A stretch of 64,000 bases of DNA from Candidatus Flavonifractor intestinipullorum. GTDB taxonomy: Bacteria > Bacillota > Clostridia > Oscillospirales > Oscillospiraceae. The translations under genes were made by a program, and so were the position numbers. The notes beneath the pieces were generated by a model, which ran no database searches, was not told where the DNA came from, and saw nothing but the letters and a program-made list of their open reading frames with translations. The stretch spans positions 87,905-151,904 of the forward strand of contig DWYC01000087.1 of assembly GCA_019118925.1 (NCBI GenBank). The letters are read 5' to 3'. Of the stretch, positions 41,848 through 50,213 are shown piece after piece. Each line of letters starts with the position of its first letter. Position 1 is the first letter of the stretch.

Positions 41848-43275
41848 ATGCGCGTATTTGAAACGACCGTACAGGAACTGAAGGACGGCGTGCTGCGGGA
41901 AGTGGCGGCGCTGGCCTGGGAAGATAACAAGATGCAGACGGGCGTGCTGGACATCCCGGAAAAGATCATTCCGGGGCCGGAGGCCAAGATGCGCTGCTGT
42001 ATTTATAAAGAGCGCGCGGTGGTCTCCAGCCGGGTAAAGATGGCCCTGGGCGGCGACCGGGCCAACCCCGCCATGGTGGAGGTCATGAACGTGGCCTGCG
42101 ACGAGTGCCCCGTCACCCAGATGACGGTGGGCCCCGCCTGCCGGGGGTGCATCGCCACCCGCTGCGTCCACGCCTGCCCCAAGGACGCCATCACCGTCAT
42201 CAACCACAAAGCGGAAATCGACCACAGCAAGTGCATTCTTTGCGGCAAGTGTCTGAACGCCTGCCCCTACGGCGCCATCATCAAGAACCTGCGCCCCTGT
42301 GAGCGGGCCTGCAAGGTGGGCGCCATCACCATGGGTGAGGACAAGAAGGCCGCTGTGGACTACGGCAAGTGCATCTCCTGCGGTGCGTGCGTCTATCAGT
42401 GCCCCTTCGGCGCGATTATGGATAAATCGTACATCGTGGACGTGGTGGAAATGCTCCGGGGTTCGGCCAAGTGGGGCTACCGGGTCTATGCCGTGCTGGC
42501 GCCCTCCATTATGGGCCAGCTGGGCGACGTGACCCTGGGCCAGCTGGTGACCGGACTGAAGGAGATCGGCTTCTGCGCGGTGCGGGAGGTGGCCCTGGGC
42601 GCCGACATGACCGCCAAGGCCGAGGCCGAGGAGCTGCTGGAGAAAAAGGTGCTCACCTCCTCCTGCTGCCCCGCCTTCGTGGACTATGTGGAGAAAAACT
42701 TCCCCAAGATCGCCCACCTGGTCTCGGGCACCCCGTCCCCCATGGTGATGATCGGCCGGCACATCAAGGAGCAGGACCCCAAGGCCAAGGTGGTCTTTAT
42801 CGGGCCCTGCGTGGCCAAGAAGAAGGAGTTCCAGCTGGGCAAGACCATGGGCGCCATCGACTGCGTACTTACCTTCGAGGAGATGTTCCCCCTGCTGGAG
42901 TCCAGAGGCATCCATCTGGAGGAGCTGCCGGAGGACCCCCTGGACGAGGCCAGCGGCTACGGCCGGGCCTTCGCGGCCAGCGGCGGCGTGGCCGCCGCCG
43001 TGGCCGAGGCGCTCAAGGAGGCGGGCGTTCAGGCGGAGGATTTCCAGCTCCACTGTACCGCGTGCAGCGGCATCGACGCCTGCAAGACCGCCCTGTTCAA
43101 GCTGGAGCGGGGCATCGGGGATATCAACTTCATCGAGGGCATGGCCTGCGAGGGCGGCTGTGTCCAGGGCGCGGGCATCGTAATCCGCAGCCCCAAGAAT
43201 CAGGCCGAAGTGGGCAAGCACGTGAAGGCCGCGGGCGAGCGGACCATCCACGCCGCGGTGGAGGCCGCGCCCTGA
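41848..43275 (+). CDS. Monomeric [FeFe]-hydrogenase-like iron-sulfur protein (group B type)
   Basis: In this 475-aa protein the N-terminal part holds several Cys clusters: CDECP and CRGCIATRCVHACP, then two 4Fe-4S ferredoxin motifs, CILCGKCLNACP and CISCGACVYQCP, with CERACK between them. The H-cluster domain shows three motifs related to L1-L3: TSSCCPAF, FIGPCVAKKKE and GMACEGGCVQG. These differ from the group A forms TSCCPxW, PCxxKKxE and MACPGGCxxGGG, and fit group B as I recall it. It has no partner subunits and no signal peptide. H2 evolution from ferredoxin or a sensory role are both possible. Confidence 0.85.
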   Translation: MRVFETTVQELKDGVLREVAALAWEDNKMQTGVLDIPEKIIPGPEAKMRCCIYKERAVVSSRVKMALGGDRANPAMVEVMNVACDECPVTQMTVGPACRGCIATRCVHACPKDAITVINHKAEIDHSKCILCGKCLNACPYGAIIKNLRPCERACKVGAITMGEDKKAAVDYGKCISCGACVYQCPFGAIMDKSYIVDVVEMLRGSAKWGYRVYAVLAPSIMGQLGDVTLGQLVTGLKEIGFCAVREVALGADMTAKAEAEELLEKKVLTSSCCPAFVDYVEKNFPKIAHLVSGTPSPMVMIGRHIKEQDPKAKVVFIGPCVAKKKEFQLGKTMGAIDCVLTFEEMFPLLESRGIHLEELPEDPLDEASGYGRAFAASGGVAAAVAEALKEAGVQAEDFQLHCTACSGIDACKTALFKLERGIGDINFIEGMACEGGCVQGAGIVIRSPKNQAEVGKHVKAAGERTIHAAVEAAP

Positions 43276-43300
43276 TCGGGAACGCGCCCGCAATCAGACA

Positions 43301-43334
43301 AAAACCGGGAGGGACCACGGTCCCTCCCGGTTTT
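43301..43334. terminator. Bidirectional terminator
   Basis: The long stem AAAACCGGGAGGGACC/GGTCCCTCCCGGTTTT lies between the convergent hydrogenase and radical SAM genes. A/T flanks on both sides serve both strands. Confidence 0.9.
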
Positions 43335-43335
43335 G

Positions 43336-44211
43336 CTATACGCCCGTCAGATCAAAGGCGGGGATAAAGGCGCTCTGGGCGGAGGCGTCCTCCTGAACAA
43401 AGCCCTCCAGCCCCAGGGCGGCCATGTACTGCCGGGCGCTGCGGGCCTCGGAGGGGCGCAGGCGGCGGTTGAGCTCGGGAAATTCACCGGCGCGCCCCCA
43501 GGGGATGTACTGGCTCATGAGGGAGAAGAGGACCTCGCCGGGCCGGAAGCGCTCCGCCACCCAGTCCATGACCTCCTTGGCCTCGGAGAGACGGCCGGGG
43601 AGGAGCAGGTGCCGGATGACCACCCCGCGGGTCAACAGCCCCCCGCCGTCGTAGACACAGGGCCCCGTCTGGCGGAACATCTCCAGAATGGCGGCTTTCG
43701 CTACCTCCGGGTAGTCGGGGGCGCCGGAGTAGCGCGCCGCCGTCTCGCTGCGGGCGTACTTCAGGTCGGGCAGATAGACGCCGATCTTCCCCTCCAGGGC
43801 CCGCAGGGTCTCCACCCGGTCGTAGCCCCCCGAGTTCCACACCACCGGCACGGGCAGAGGCTCCGAGAGGGCCTCCATCACCGCGTGGGCAAAGTGGGTG
43901 GGGTTTACAAGGTCGATGTTGTGGGCCCCCTGGGCGATGAGCTCGTGAAAAATCGCCCGCAGGCGGTCCACCGGGATGGGCTTGCCGAAATTCTCGTGGC
44001 TGATGGACTCGTTCTGGCAAAAGACGCAGCCCAGAGGACAGCCGGAGAAAAACACCGTCCCCGCCCCCCGGACGCCGGAGATGGGGGGCTCCTCCCACCG
44101 GTGGAGGGCGGCCCGGGCCACCACGGGGCGGCTGGGCATCCCGCAGCGGCCGGAACCGGCGGTCCCGGTGCGCTCCGCGCCGCAGCGGCGGGGACAGAGA
44201 TTGCAGATCAT
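43336..44211 (-). CDS. Radical SAM protein, PflA/AmrS-like
   Basis: This 291-aa enzyme starts MICNLCPRRCGAERTGTAGS, with extra Cys residues. The radical SAM cluster motif is FSGCPLGCVFCQN (CxxxCxxC), followed by NIDLVNPTHFAHA and VWNSGGYDRVETL. This form belongs to the single-domain PflA-like group often annotated as pyruvate formate-lyase activating-enzyme-like; the real target is not known. No glycyl-radical enzyme is encoded nearby. ATG follows AAAGGAGG. Confidence 0.9.
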   Translation of the reverse strand: MICNLCPRRCGAERTGTAGSGRCGMPSRPVVARAALHRWEEPPISGVRGAGTVFFSGCPLGCVFCQNESISHENFGKPIPVDRLRAIFHELIAQGAHNIDLVNPTHFAHAVMEALSEPLPVPVVWNSGGYDRVETLRALEGKIGVYLPDLKYARSETAARYSGAPDYPEVAKAAILEMFRQTGPCVYDGGGLLTRGVVIRHLLLPGRLSEAKEVMDWVAERFRPGEVLFSLMSQYIPWGRAGEFPELNRRLRPSEARSARQYMAALGLEGFVQEDASAQSAFIPAFDLTGV

Positions 44212-44235
44212 AAAAGGCCTCCTTTGCCGGGCCGC

Positions 44236-44451
44236 TCACTCCCGCCAGACCGTCCGGCGCTCCGTGCGGCCCATGAGCCAGTCCACGGATACATCGTAAA
44301 AGTCGGCAATGTGGAGGAGCGTATCATATTTAGGCTTTCGGCCCAATTCCAGGTCCTGATATCCCCGCATGGAGAGCTGAACTTCGTGCGCTACTTCCGT
44401 CTGGGTCAGGCCTCGCTCCTGGCGGAGCTCCCGAATCCGCTGTGAAAACAT
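44236..44451 (-). CDS. Small XRE family repressor
   Basis: This 71-aa protein is essentially one helix-turn-helix domain (RIRELRQERGLTQTEVAHEV, MRGYQDLELGRKPKYDTLLH). ATG follows AAGGAGG. It is divergent from a 60-aa gene, and two palindromes with an ACAGTNNACTGT core lie between them, one inside the other gene's promoter. Autoregulation and repression of that gene are likely by position. Confidence 0.88.
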   Translation of the reverse strand: MFSQRIRELRQERGLTQTEVAHEVQLSMRGYQDLELGRKPKYDTLLHIADFYDVSVDWLMGRTERRTVWRE

Positions 44452-44462
44452 TTGCCGCCTCC

Positions 44463-44511
44463 TTGACGCACAGTTAACTGTGTGCTAAAATTGTGATACA
44501 CAGTAGACTGT
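44463..44511 (+). promoter_or_regulatory. Promoter with two phased palindromic operators
   Basis: The promoter is TTGACG (44463-44468), a 17-bp spacer, then TAAAAT (44486-44491). The spacer contains the perfect palindrome CACAGTTAACTGTG (44469-44482). A second copy of the core, ACAGTAGACTGT, is at 44500-44511, centred 30 bp away. A dimeric XRE repressor bound to both would block the promoter and the start site. Confidence 0.8.
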
Positions 44512-44530
44512 ATATTGCGGGGGGATGAAT

Positions 44531-44713
44531 ATGTCACCGACGATTGATCTATTATACGACTATTTTGTGGGATATCCGGACCCGGAGCGCTGGCCGGAGG
44601 AGCTGAGGGACAATCCCGTGGCGGGCCACAGCCGCTACGCCTTTGCAGAGGGCTTCCGCCTGGGGGTCCTGCTCATGCTGGAGAGCGCGGCCGGGGAGCT
44701 ACTGCGGCCCTAG
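44531..44713 (+). CDS. Small protein (possibly DUF6809-like)
   Basis: This 60-aa soluble protein starts MSPTIDLLYDYFVGYPDPER and ends AEGFRLGVLLMLESAAGELL. The C-terminal GFRLGxxLMLE pattern resembles DUF6809 proteins found on clostridial mobile regions (from memory, uncertain). ATG at 44531 lies 6 nt after a G-rich ribosome site. Its promoter is covered by XRE operators. Its last 15 bp overlap the 3' end of the convergent thymidine kinase gene. Confidence 0.65.
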   Translation: MSPTIDLLYDYFVGYPDPERWPEELRDNPVAGHSRYAFAEGFRLGVLLMLESAAGELLRP

Positions 44714-45268
44714 GTTGCCCTCTTTCCAGTGCTTGCGGCACAGGCCGATGTAGCGGTCGTTGGCCCCCAGCACCACCTGCTCGCCTTCCTTGAGGACCAC
44801 GCCGTGGGCGTCGAAGCGGGCGTTGAAGGTGGCCTTCTTGCCGCACCAGCAGATGGTCTTGACCTCCTCGATGATGTCCGCGCAGGCCATCAGCTCCTGG
44901 GAGCCGGGGAAGAGCTCCCCCTTGAAGTCGGTGCGCAGGCCGTAGCAGATGACGGGGATATTCTGCTCGTCCACCAGGCCGGTGAGGTAGCGCACCTCCG
45001 CCCGGGTGAGGAACTGGGCCTCGTCCACAATGATGCAGGCGTAGGCGTGGAGCTGCTCCGGGGTCATGTTCCGCAGGTCGGTGAAGTAGATGCACGGGTG
45101 GCTCAGCCCCGCCCGGGAGGCCACAAACCGGGCCCCGTCCCGCTGGTCCAGCTCGGGTTTGACCAGCAGGGCCTCCTGCCCCCGCTCCTCGTAGTTATAG
45201 CGTACCATCAGGGCGTTGGCCGTCTTGCTGGAGCCCATCACCCCGTAGCGGAAATACAGCTTTGCCAT
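44699..45268 (-). CDS. tdk: Thymidine kinase
   Basis: This 189-aa type II thymidine kinase phosphorylates thymidine in the salvage pathway. The P-loop is YGVMGSSKTANALM, with the usual MxSGK-type position reading MGSSKT. Other motifs are IIVDEAQFLT, GLRTDFKGELFPGSQEL, and a zinc-binding lasso formed by CWCGKK and the Cys/His in LCRKHW. ATG follows AAAAGGAGG. Confidence 0.95.
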   Translation of the reverse strand: MAKLYFRYGVMGSSKTANALMVRYNYEERGQEALLVKPELDQRDGARFVASRAGLSHPCIYFTDLRNMTPEQLHAYACIIVDEAQFLTRAEVRYLTGLVDEQNIPVICYGLRTDFKGELFPGSQELMACADIIEEVKTICWCGKKATFNARFDAHGVVLKEGEQVVLGANDRYIGLCRKHWKEGNLGPQ

Positions 45269-45299
45269 TGGGCGTCCTCCTTTTCTCTCTCTCGAGGGG

Positions 45300-46667
45300 T
45301 CACATGAGTTTTTTCAGCATCCCCAGGCCCTTGCCCGCGTGGGGCGGGTAGCGCACCGGCACGTCCAGGCTGTACCTGTGCAGCAGGCCCTTCTCGTGGC
45401 TGAAGGTCCGGAAGCCCCACTCCCCGTGGCAGCGGCCCATGCCGCTCTCCCCGATGCCGCCGAAGGGCAGGTTCCCGTTGGCCAGGTGGATGATGGTGTC
45501 GTTCCAGCACCCGCCGCCGAAGGAGAGGGTGTGCAGGGCCTGCCGGGCGGCGGAGCGGCCGTTTGAAAAGACATACAGGGCCAGGGGCCGGGGCTTTTCC
45601 CGCAGGTGGGCCAGAAGGCCGTCCCAGTCCTCATAGGTGAGCACCGGCAGGATGGGCCCGAAAATCTCCTCGCCCATCACCGGGTCGGCCTCGGACACGT
45701 CCACCAGGACCGTGGGCTCGATGCGCCGGGTATGCTCGTCCCAGCCGCCCCCCACCGCCGTCCGGCCCGAGGCCATCAGCCCCCGCAGGCGGGCGAAGTG
45801 CTTTTCGTTGATGATTTTGGGTAGGTCCGGGCTCTCCAGGGGCCGGGGGCCGTAAAAGCGGGTAACGGCCTGCCCCAGCTTGTCCACAAAGGCGTCCCGC
45901 AGGTGGGCGGGGACCCAGACGTGGTCGGGGGCCACGCAGGTCTGCCCCGCGTTGAGGAATTTTCCCCACGCGATGCGCCGGGCGGCCAGGTCCAGGTCGG
46001 CGTCGGCACAGAGAAGGGTGGGGGACTTGCCCCCCAGCTCCAGGGCCACGGGGGTCAGGTGCCGGGCGGCGGCGGCCATGACGGTGCGCCCCACCTGGGT
46101 GCTGCCGGTGAAGAAGATGAAGTCGAAGTGCTCCTCCAGCAGGGCGGCGTTCTCCGCCCGGCCCCCCTGGACCACCGCCACATAGCGCCGGTCAAAGCAC
46201 GCCTCCAGCAGTTCGGCCACCGCCCGGGACGTGGCCGGGGCGTAGGCCGAGGGCTTCACCACCGCGGTGCACCCCGCGGCCAGGGCCGAGATGAGGGGGA
46301 CCAGGGTGAGCTGGAGGGGGTAGTTCCAGGGAGAGAGGATCAGGGAGACCCCGTAGGGCTCCGGACAGACCTGGCTGCGGGCGGGGAAGTGGGCCGGCGG
46401 GGTGGATACCCGCCGGGGGCGGGCCCAGCGCTCCACCCGGCGCAGGGCGTGGCGCAGCTCGGCGCGGACCATGCCCAGCTCGGTCTCGTAGGCCTCAAAG
46501 GCGGACTTGCCCAGATCCTCCGCCAGGGCGGAGAGAAGCGCGCCCTCCCGGGCCTCCAGGCCGTCCCGGAGCCGCCGGAGCATCTCCTTCCGGACGGCCA
46601 CCGGCCGGGTGGCCCCGCTGTTGAAATACTGCCGCTGCCCGGCGACCAGAGCGGAAAAATCCGTCAT
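45300..46667 (-). CDS. Aldehyde dehydrogenase family protein
   Basis: This 455-aa NAD(P)-dependent enzyme oxidises an aldehyde to an acid. Motifs are SPWNYPLQLTLVPLISALAAG, VVKPSAYAPATS, FTGSTQVGRTVM, the catalytic Glu in LELGGKSP and the catalytic Cys in NAGQTCVAPDH. The C-terminal end LPFGGIGESGMGRCHGEWGF matches the class 3-like group that acts on fatty and aromatic aldehydes. It lies 24 bp after mutY and 31 bp before tdk. Confidence 0.92.
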   Translation of the reverse strand: MTDFSALVAGQRQYFNSGATRPVAVRKEMLRRLRDGLEAREGALLSALAEDLGKSAFEAYETELGMVRAELRHALRRVERWARPRRVSTPPAHFPARSQVCPEPYGVSLILSPWNYPLQLTLVPLISALAAGCTAVVKPSAYAPATSRAVAELLEACFDRRYVAVVQGGRAENAALLEEHFDFIFFTGSTQVGRTVMAAAARHLTPVALELGGKSPTLLCADADLDLAARRIAWGKFLNAGQTCVAPDHVWVPAHLRDAFVDKLGQAVTRFYGPRPLESPDLPKIINEKHFARLRGLMASGRTAVGGGWDEHTRRIEPTVLVDVSEADPVMGEEIFGPILPVLTYEDWDGLLAHLREKPRPLALYVFSNGRSAARQALHTLSFGGGCWNDTIIHLANGNLPFGGIGESGMGRCHGEWGFRTFSHEKGLLHRYSLDVPVRYPPHAGKGLGMLKKLM

Positions 46668-46691
46668 AATAGCGTAATCCTCCTAAAAATA

Positions 46692-47762
46692 CTATGGGTT
46701 CCACAGGGACTGCTGCGCGGGGACCTCCAGGCCGGAGCGGGCCGCGCCGGCGAAGGCCCGGAAGGCATTCGGAACGGCGTAGACCTCCTCCAGCTCCCGG
46801 GGCCCGGCCCAGACCCAGCCCTCCGGCAGGGCCGGCGATGCGGCCTCCACCAGCAGGGCGGTCATATGCCACTCGATATGGCTGAAGATATGCTTCCCCG
46901 TTCCGCCCCGTTCCAGACGTGCCGGAACAATGCCCCAGCGGGAGAGGGCGCCCTCATCCGTGCGCAGCTCGTTGGGATACTCCCACAGTCCGGCCAGCAG
47001 GCCCCGGGCCGGGCGGCGGCGGAGGGCCACCTTTCCGCCGGAAAAGATCAGATAGACGGTGCGCTCCTCCACCCGGCGGGGCTTTTTGGGGGCCTTGACC
47101 GGCAGCTCGCCGGTGGTTCCCTCCCGCAGGGCGGTGCAGAGCCCCGCCGCCGGACAGCGCCGGCACAGCGGCGCGCCGTTGGGGAGGCACACGGTGGCCC
47201 CCAGCTCCATGAGCGCCTGATTGTAGTCCCCGGGAGCTTGGACGGGCATGGTCTCCCGCAGGGCGGAGCGGATGCGCTCCTTGGTGGAACTCTTCTGAAT
47301 ATCCCCCCGGTCGCCGGTGATGCGGGCCACCACCCGCAGGACGTTCCCGTCCACCGCCGGGACCGGGATGCCGAACGCGATGGAGGCGATGGCCCCCGCC
47401 GTGTAGTCCCCCACTCCGGCCAGGGAGCGGATGGCCTCATAGGTGCCGGGAAAGACCCCGCCGAACTCGCCCATAATCTGCCGGGCGGCCTTTTGCAGGT
47501 TGCGGGCCCGGTTATAATAGCCCAGCCCCTCCCAGAGCTTGAGCAGCCGGCCCTCCTCCACCTCCGCCAGGTCGGCTACGGCAGGGAGGGCGGCCATAAA
47601 GCGCCGGTAATACTCCAGCACCGCCGCCACCCGGGTCTGCTGGAGCATGATCTCCGAGACCCAGACGTGGTAAGGGGTGGGTTCGCTGCGCCAGGGCAGG
47701 ACCCGGGCGTTGTCCCGAAACCACTGGAGAAGAGGGATGGGGAGCTGTTCAAGTTCGTGCAC
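46692..47762 (-). CDS. mutY: A/G-specific adenine glycosylase
   Basis: MutY (356 aa) removes adenine mispaired with 8-oxoguanine. Motifs are LPWRSEPTPYHVWVSEIMLQQTRV, a helix-hairpin-helix GVGDYTAGAIASIAFG, and the iron-sulfur cluster Cys set in CLPNGAPLCRRCPAAGLC. A C-terminal NUDIX-like recognition domain (RTVYLIFSGGKVALRRRPAR, LAGLWEYPNEL) follows. The start is GTG at 47762, with GGAGG 9 nt upstream. Confidence 0.96.
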   Translation of the reverse strand: MHELEQLPIPLLQWFRDNARVLPWRSEPTPYHVWVSEIMLQQTRVAAVLEYYRRFMAALPAVADLAEVEEGRLLKLWEGLGYYNRARNLQKAARQIMGEFGGVFPGTYEAIRSLAGVGDYTAGAIASIAFGIPVPAVDGNVLRVVARITGDRGDIQKSSTKERIRSALRETMPVQAPGDYNQALMELGATVCLPNGAPLCRRCPAAGLCTALREGTTGELPVKAPKKPRRVEERTVYLIFSGGKVALRRRPARGLLAGLWEYPNELRTDEGALSRWGIVPARLERGGTGKHIFSHIEWHMTALLVEAASPALPEGWVWAGPRELEEVYAVPNAFRAFAGAARSGLEVPAQQSLWNP

Positions 47763-47916
47763 GGCGAGCGACCTCCGAAGGGCGAGGAACCCCCTGGGCG
47801 TCGGGCCGCAGGGGGACCAGGAATACAGCCCTTATTATAGCCGCTTCCAGAGGCGAGCGCAAGAGAGAAAGCGGCGGGGCCCGGGCGGCGAAAAATGAAT
47901 CAGGAGAAAGGCGGAC

Positions 47917-47998
47917 TTGCATTTAAGGGGGATGTATGCTAAAATGACAGACGGTGTGGCAAAGGCGCTTTCTTCCGCGGGGGAGAGAGCGCCTTTTT
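47917..47998 (+). promoter_or_regulatory. Promoter followed at once by a terminator hairpin (possible attenuator)
   Basis: TTGCAT (47917-47922), a 17-bp spacer and TAAAAT (47940-47945) predict a start near 47952. A 16-bp stem with a GCGG loop (47961-47996) and a TTTTT tract (47994-47998) begins about 10 nt later. The aminotransferase ATG is 70 bp further on. Constitutive termination there would silence the operon, so conditional read-through or a tiny RNA is implied. The 306-bp gap between mutY and 48069 holds nothing else recognised. Confidence 0.55.
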
Positions 47999-48068
47999 CA
48001 TCGGAGTGCTCCGGTCCCCGGGGAGGGGAGTGGGGACGTGGAATCGGAAAGAGAGGTTTCGGCACAAT

Positions 48069-49373
48069 ATGGAACGCTATTGCACGGAAAAATCCAAGGA
48101 ACTCTACGAAAAGACCCGCCGGACGCTGGTGGACGGCGTAGGGAGCTATTTCCACATCACCTCCTACGGCGAATACCCCATCTACATGACCCACGGAAAG
48201 GGCTCCAAACTCTACGACGTGGACGGCAACGAGTACATCGACTACATTCTGGGCTTCGGTCCCATGCTGCTGGGCTATCAGAACCCCGCCGTGGATGCGG
48301 CGGTCCGGGAGCAGATCGGCCGGGGCAGCCACTTTTCCGCGCCCACCGAGGACCTGATGCGCCTGTCCCGGCGGCTGACCGAGATGATTCCCTGCGCCGA
48401 GACGGTGAGCTTCCAGAACTCGGGCACCGAGGTGGTCATGTACGCCCTGCGCCTGGCGCGGGCCTATACGGGGCGCTACAAGGTCATCAAATTTGAGGGA
48501 CAATACCACGGCTGGTCCGACGAGGAAAAGATCAGCATCGACGCCGACCGGGTGGAGGAGCTGGGTCCCCGGGACAACCCCAATAAGATCATCCACACCA
48601 GGGGCCAGCGCCTCTCTTCCGCCGACGACCTGATCGTACTGCCCTGGAACGACGCGGAGATGGTGCGAAAGACCATTGAGGCCCACCCGGGGGAGATCGC
48701 GGCCGTGATTATGGAGCCCATCATGTGCGACTCCGGCCCCATTCTGCCCAAGCCGGGCTATCTCCAGGCGGTGCGGGACATCACCCGGGAGCACGGCGTG
48801 GTCCTCATCTTCGACGAGGTCATCACCGGCTTCCGGGCCTCTCTGGGGGGCGCCCAGGGCTACTACGGCGTGACGCCCGACCTGGCCACCTTCGCCAAAG
48901 CCATCGCCAACGGCTACCCCTTCGGCGCCGTGGCCGGAAAGCGGGAGATCATGGAGTGCGGCATTCACGCCTCGGGGACGTTTAACGGCAACCCCATCGG
49001 CACGGCGGCCGCTCTGGCCACCATCGAGGAGCTCTCCAAGCCCGGCGTGTACGAGCACTTCGACCAACTGGCCGGGGAGTTCCGGGAGGGCGTCGGGAAG
49101 CTGGCCAAGAAATACGGCCGGAAGATCTACTTCCGGCACATCGGCAGCATCTGCGTGCTGGCCTTCGGCTATGAGGAGGACCCGGAGGACTTCCGGGACT
49201 GGCTGGGCAAGGCGGATATCCCCTTCTACCGGGCGTTTGTGGAAAAGTGCGAGCAGTACGGCGTACGCTTCACCGACCGGAGGGGCCGGGAGTACCTCTC
49301 CGCCCAGCACACCAGCGAGGATATCCGGCGCACCCTGGCCGTCATGGACCAGGTGCTGGGCGAACTGGCGTAA
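48069..49373 (+). CDS. Class III PLP aminotransferase, glutamate-1-semialdehyde-aminomutase-like
   Basis: In this 434-aa PLP enzyme, cofactor motifs are SFQNSGTEVVMYALRLARAY, FEGQYHGWSDE, LIFDEVITGFRASLGG, and the Schiff-base Lys in TFAKAIANGYPFGAVAGK. This pattern is shared by HemL and by several HemL-like enzymes that move or transfer amino groups. No heme genes lie here, and the neighbours are an SDR and a nitrilase, so a catabolic or biosynthetic aminotransferase is more likely than HemL. I start it at the ATG at 48069. The ribosome site, GAGAGG 12 nt upstream, is rather far. Confidence 0.85.
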   Translation: MERYCTEKSKELYEKTRRTLVDGVGSYFHITSYGEYPIYMTHGKGSKLYDVDGNEYIDYILGFGPMLLGYQNPAVDAAVREQIGRGSHFSAPTEDLMRLSRRLTEMIPCAETVSFQNSGTEVVMYALRLARAYTGRYKVIKFEGQYHGWSDEEKISIDADRVEELGPRDNPNKIIHTRGQRLSSADDLIVLPWNDAEMVRKTIEAHPGEIAAVIMEPIMCDSGPILPKPGYLQAVRDITREHGVVLIFDEVITGFRASLGGAQGYYGVTPDLATFAKAIANGYPFGAVAGKREIMECGIHASGTFNGNPIGTAAALATIEELSKPGVYEHFDQLAGEFREGVGKLAKKYGRKIYFRHIGSICVLAFGYEEDPEDFRDWLGKADIPFYRAFVEKCEQYGVRFTDRRGREYLSAQHTSEDIRRTLAVMDQVLGELA

Positions 49374-49397
49374 CCGGGCGCGAAAGGAGGAACCGGA

Positions 49398-50174
49398 ATG
49401 GACAACCAGGATCTGTTTTCCGTGCGCGGAAAGCACGTACTCCTCACCGGCGGCACCCGCGGCCTGGGCTACGGCCTGGCGGAGGGCTTCGCCCGGGCGG
49501 GGGCCCGGCTGGTGATCACGGGGACCTCGGAGCGGGTCTTTGACGCGGCCGAAGCTCTGGCCGGCGAGACCGGCGGCGACGTCCGGGGAACGGTGGCCCG
49601 GCTGGACGAGGCCGAGCACGTGGATGCGTTTTACCGCCAGGCCCTGGAGCAGCTGGACGGACGGCTGGATGTGCTGGTCAACAGCGCCGGAATTCAGCAC
49701 CGCTGCCCCGCCGAGCGCTTCCCCATGGAGGAGTGGAACAAGATTCTCCAGGTCAATCTGACCGCCGTGTTCCGGCTCTGCCAGCTGGCGGCGGGGACCA
49801 TGCTGGAGCAGGCCCGGGGGGGCAAGATCATCAACATCGCCTCCATGACCTCTTTTTTCGGCAGCGAGGGCATCCCCGCCTATACGGCCAGCAAAGGGGC
49901 CGTCATGCAGCTGACCAAAGCCCTGTCCAACGAGTGGGCGGGCCGGGGCATTCAGGTCAACGCCATCGCGCCGGGCTATATGGAGACCGAACTCACCGAG
50001 AGCATGAAGGCGTATAACCCCGGGCAGTATGAGCAGGTGACCCAGCGCATCCCCATGCACCGCTGGGGCCGGCCGGAGGACCTCCAGGGCGCGGCCCTCT
50101 TCCTGGCCAGCCGGGCCTCGGACTATGTCAGCGGCGTGACCCTGCCGGTGGACGGCGGATATCTGGGAAAATAA
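49398..50174 (+). CDS. Short-chain dehydrogenase/reductase
   Basis: This 258-aa classical SDR has the cofactor motif LLTGGTRGLGYGLAEGFARAG, the NSAG motif in LVNSAGIQHR, and the catalytic Ser, Tyr and Lys in INIASMTSFF and PAYTASKGAV. The VNAIAPGYMETELTE segment and C-terminal DYVSGVTLPVDGGYLGK are like gluconate 5-dehydrogenase and related sugar-acid dehydrogenases. It lies 24 bp after the aminotransferase with an AAAGGAGG ribosome site, so it is part of that operon. Confidence 0.92.
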   Translation: MDNQDLFSVRGKHVLLTGGTRGLGYGLAEGFARAGARLVITGTSERVFDAAEALAGETGGDVRGTVARLDEAEHVDAFYRQALEQLDGRLDVLVNSAGIQHRCPAERFPMEEWNKILQVNLTAVFRLCQLAAGTMLEQARGGKIINIASMTSFFGSEGIPAYTASKGAVMQLTKALSNEWAGRGIQVNAIAPGYMETELTESMKAYNPGQYEQVTQRIPMHRWGRPEDLQGAALFLASRASDYVSGVTLPVDGGYLGK

Positions 50175-50213
50175 AACCCTTCCGGCGGACTGAGCCGGAG
50201 GAGGCCAACGGGA

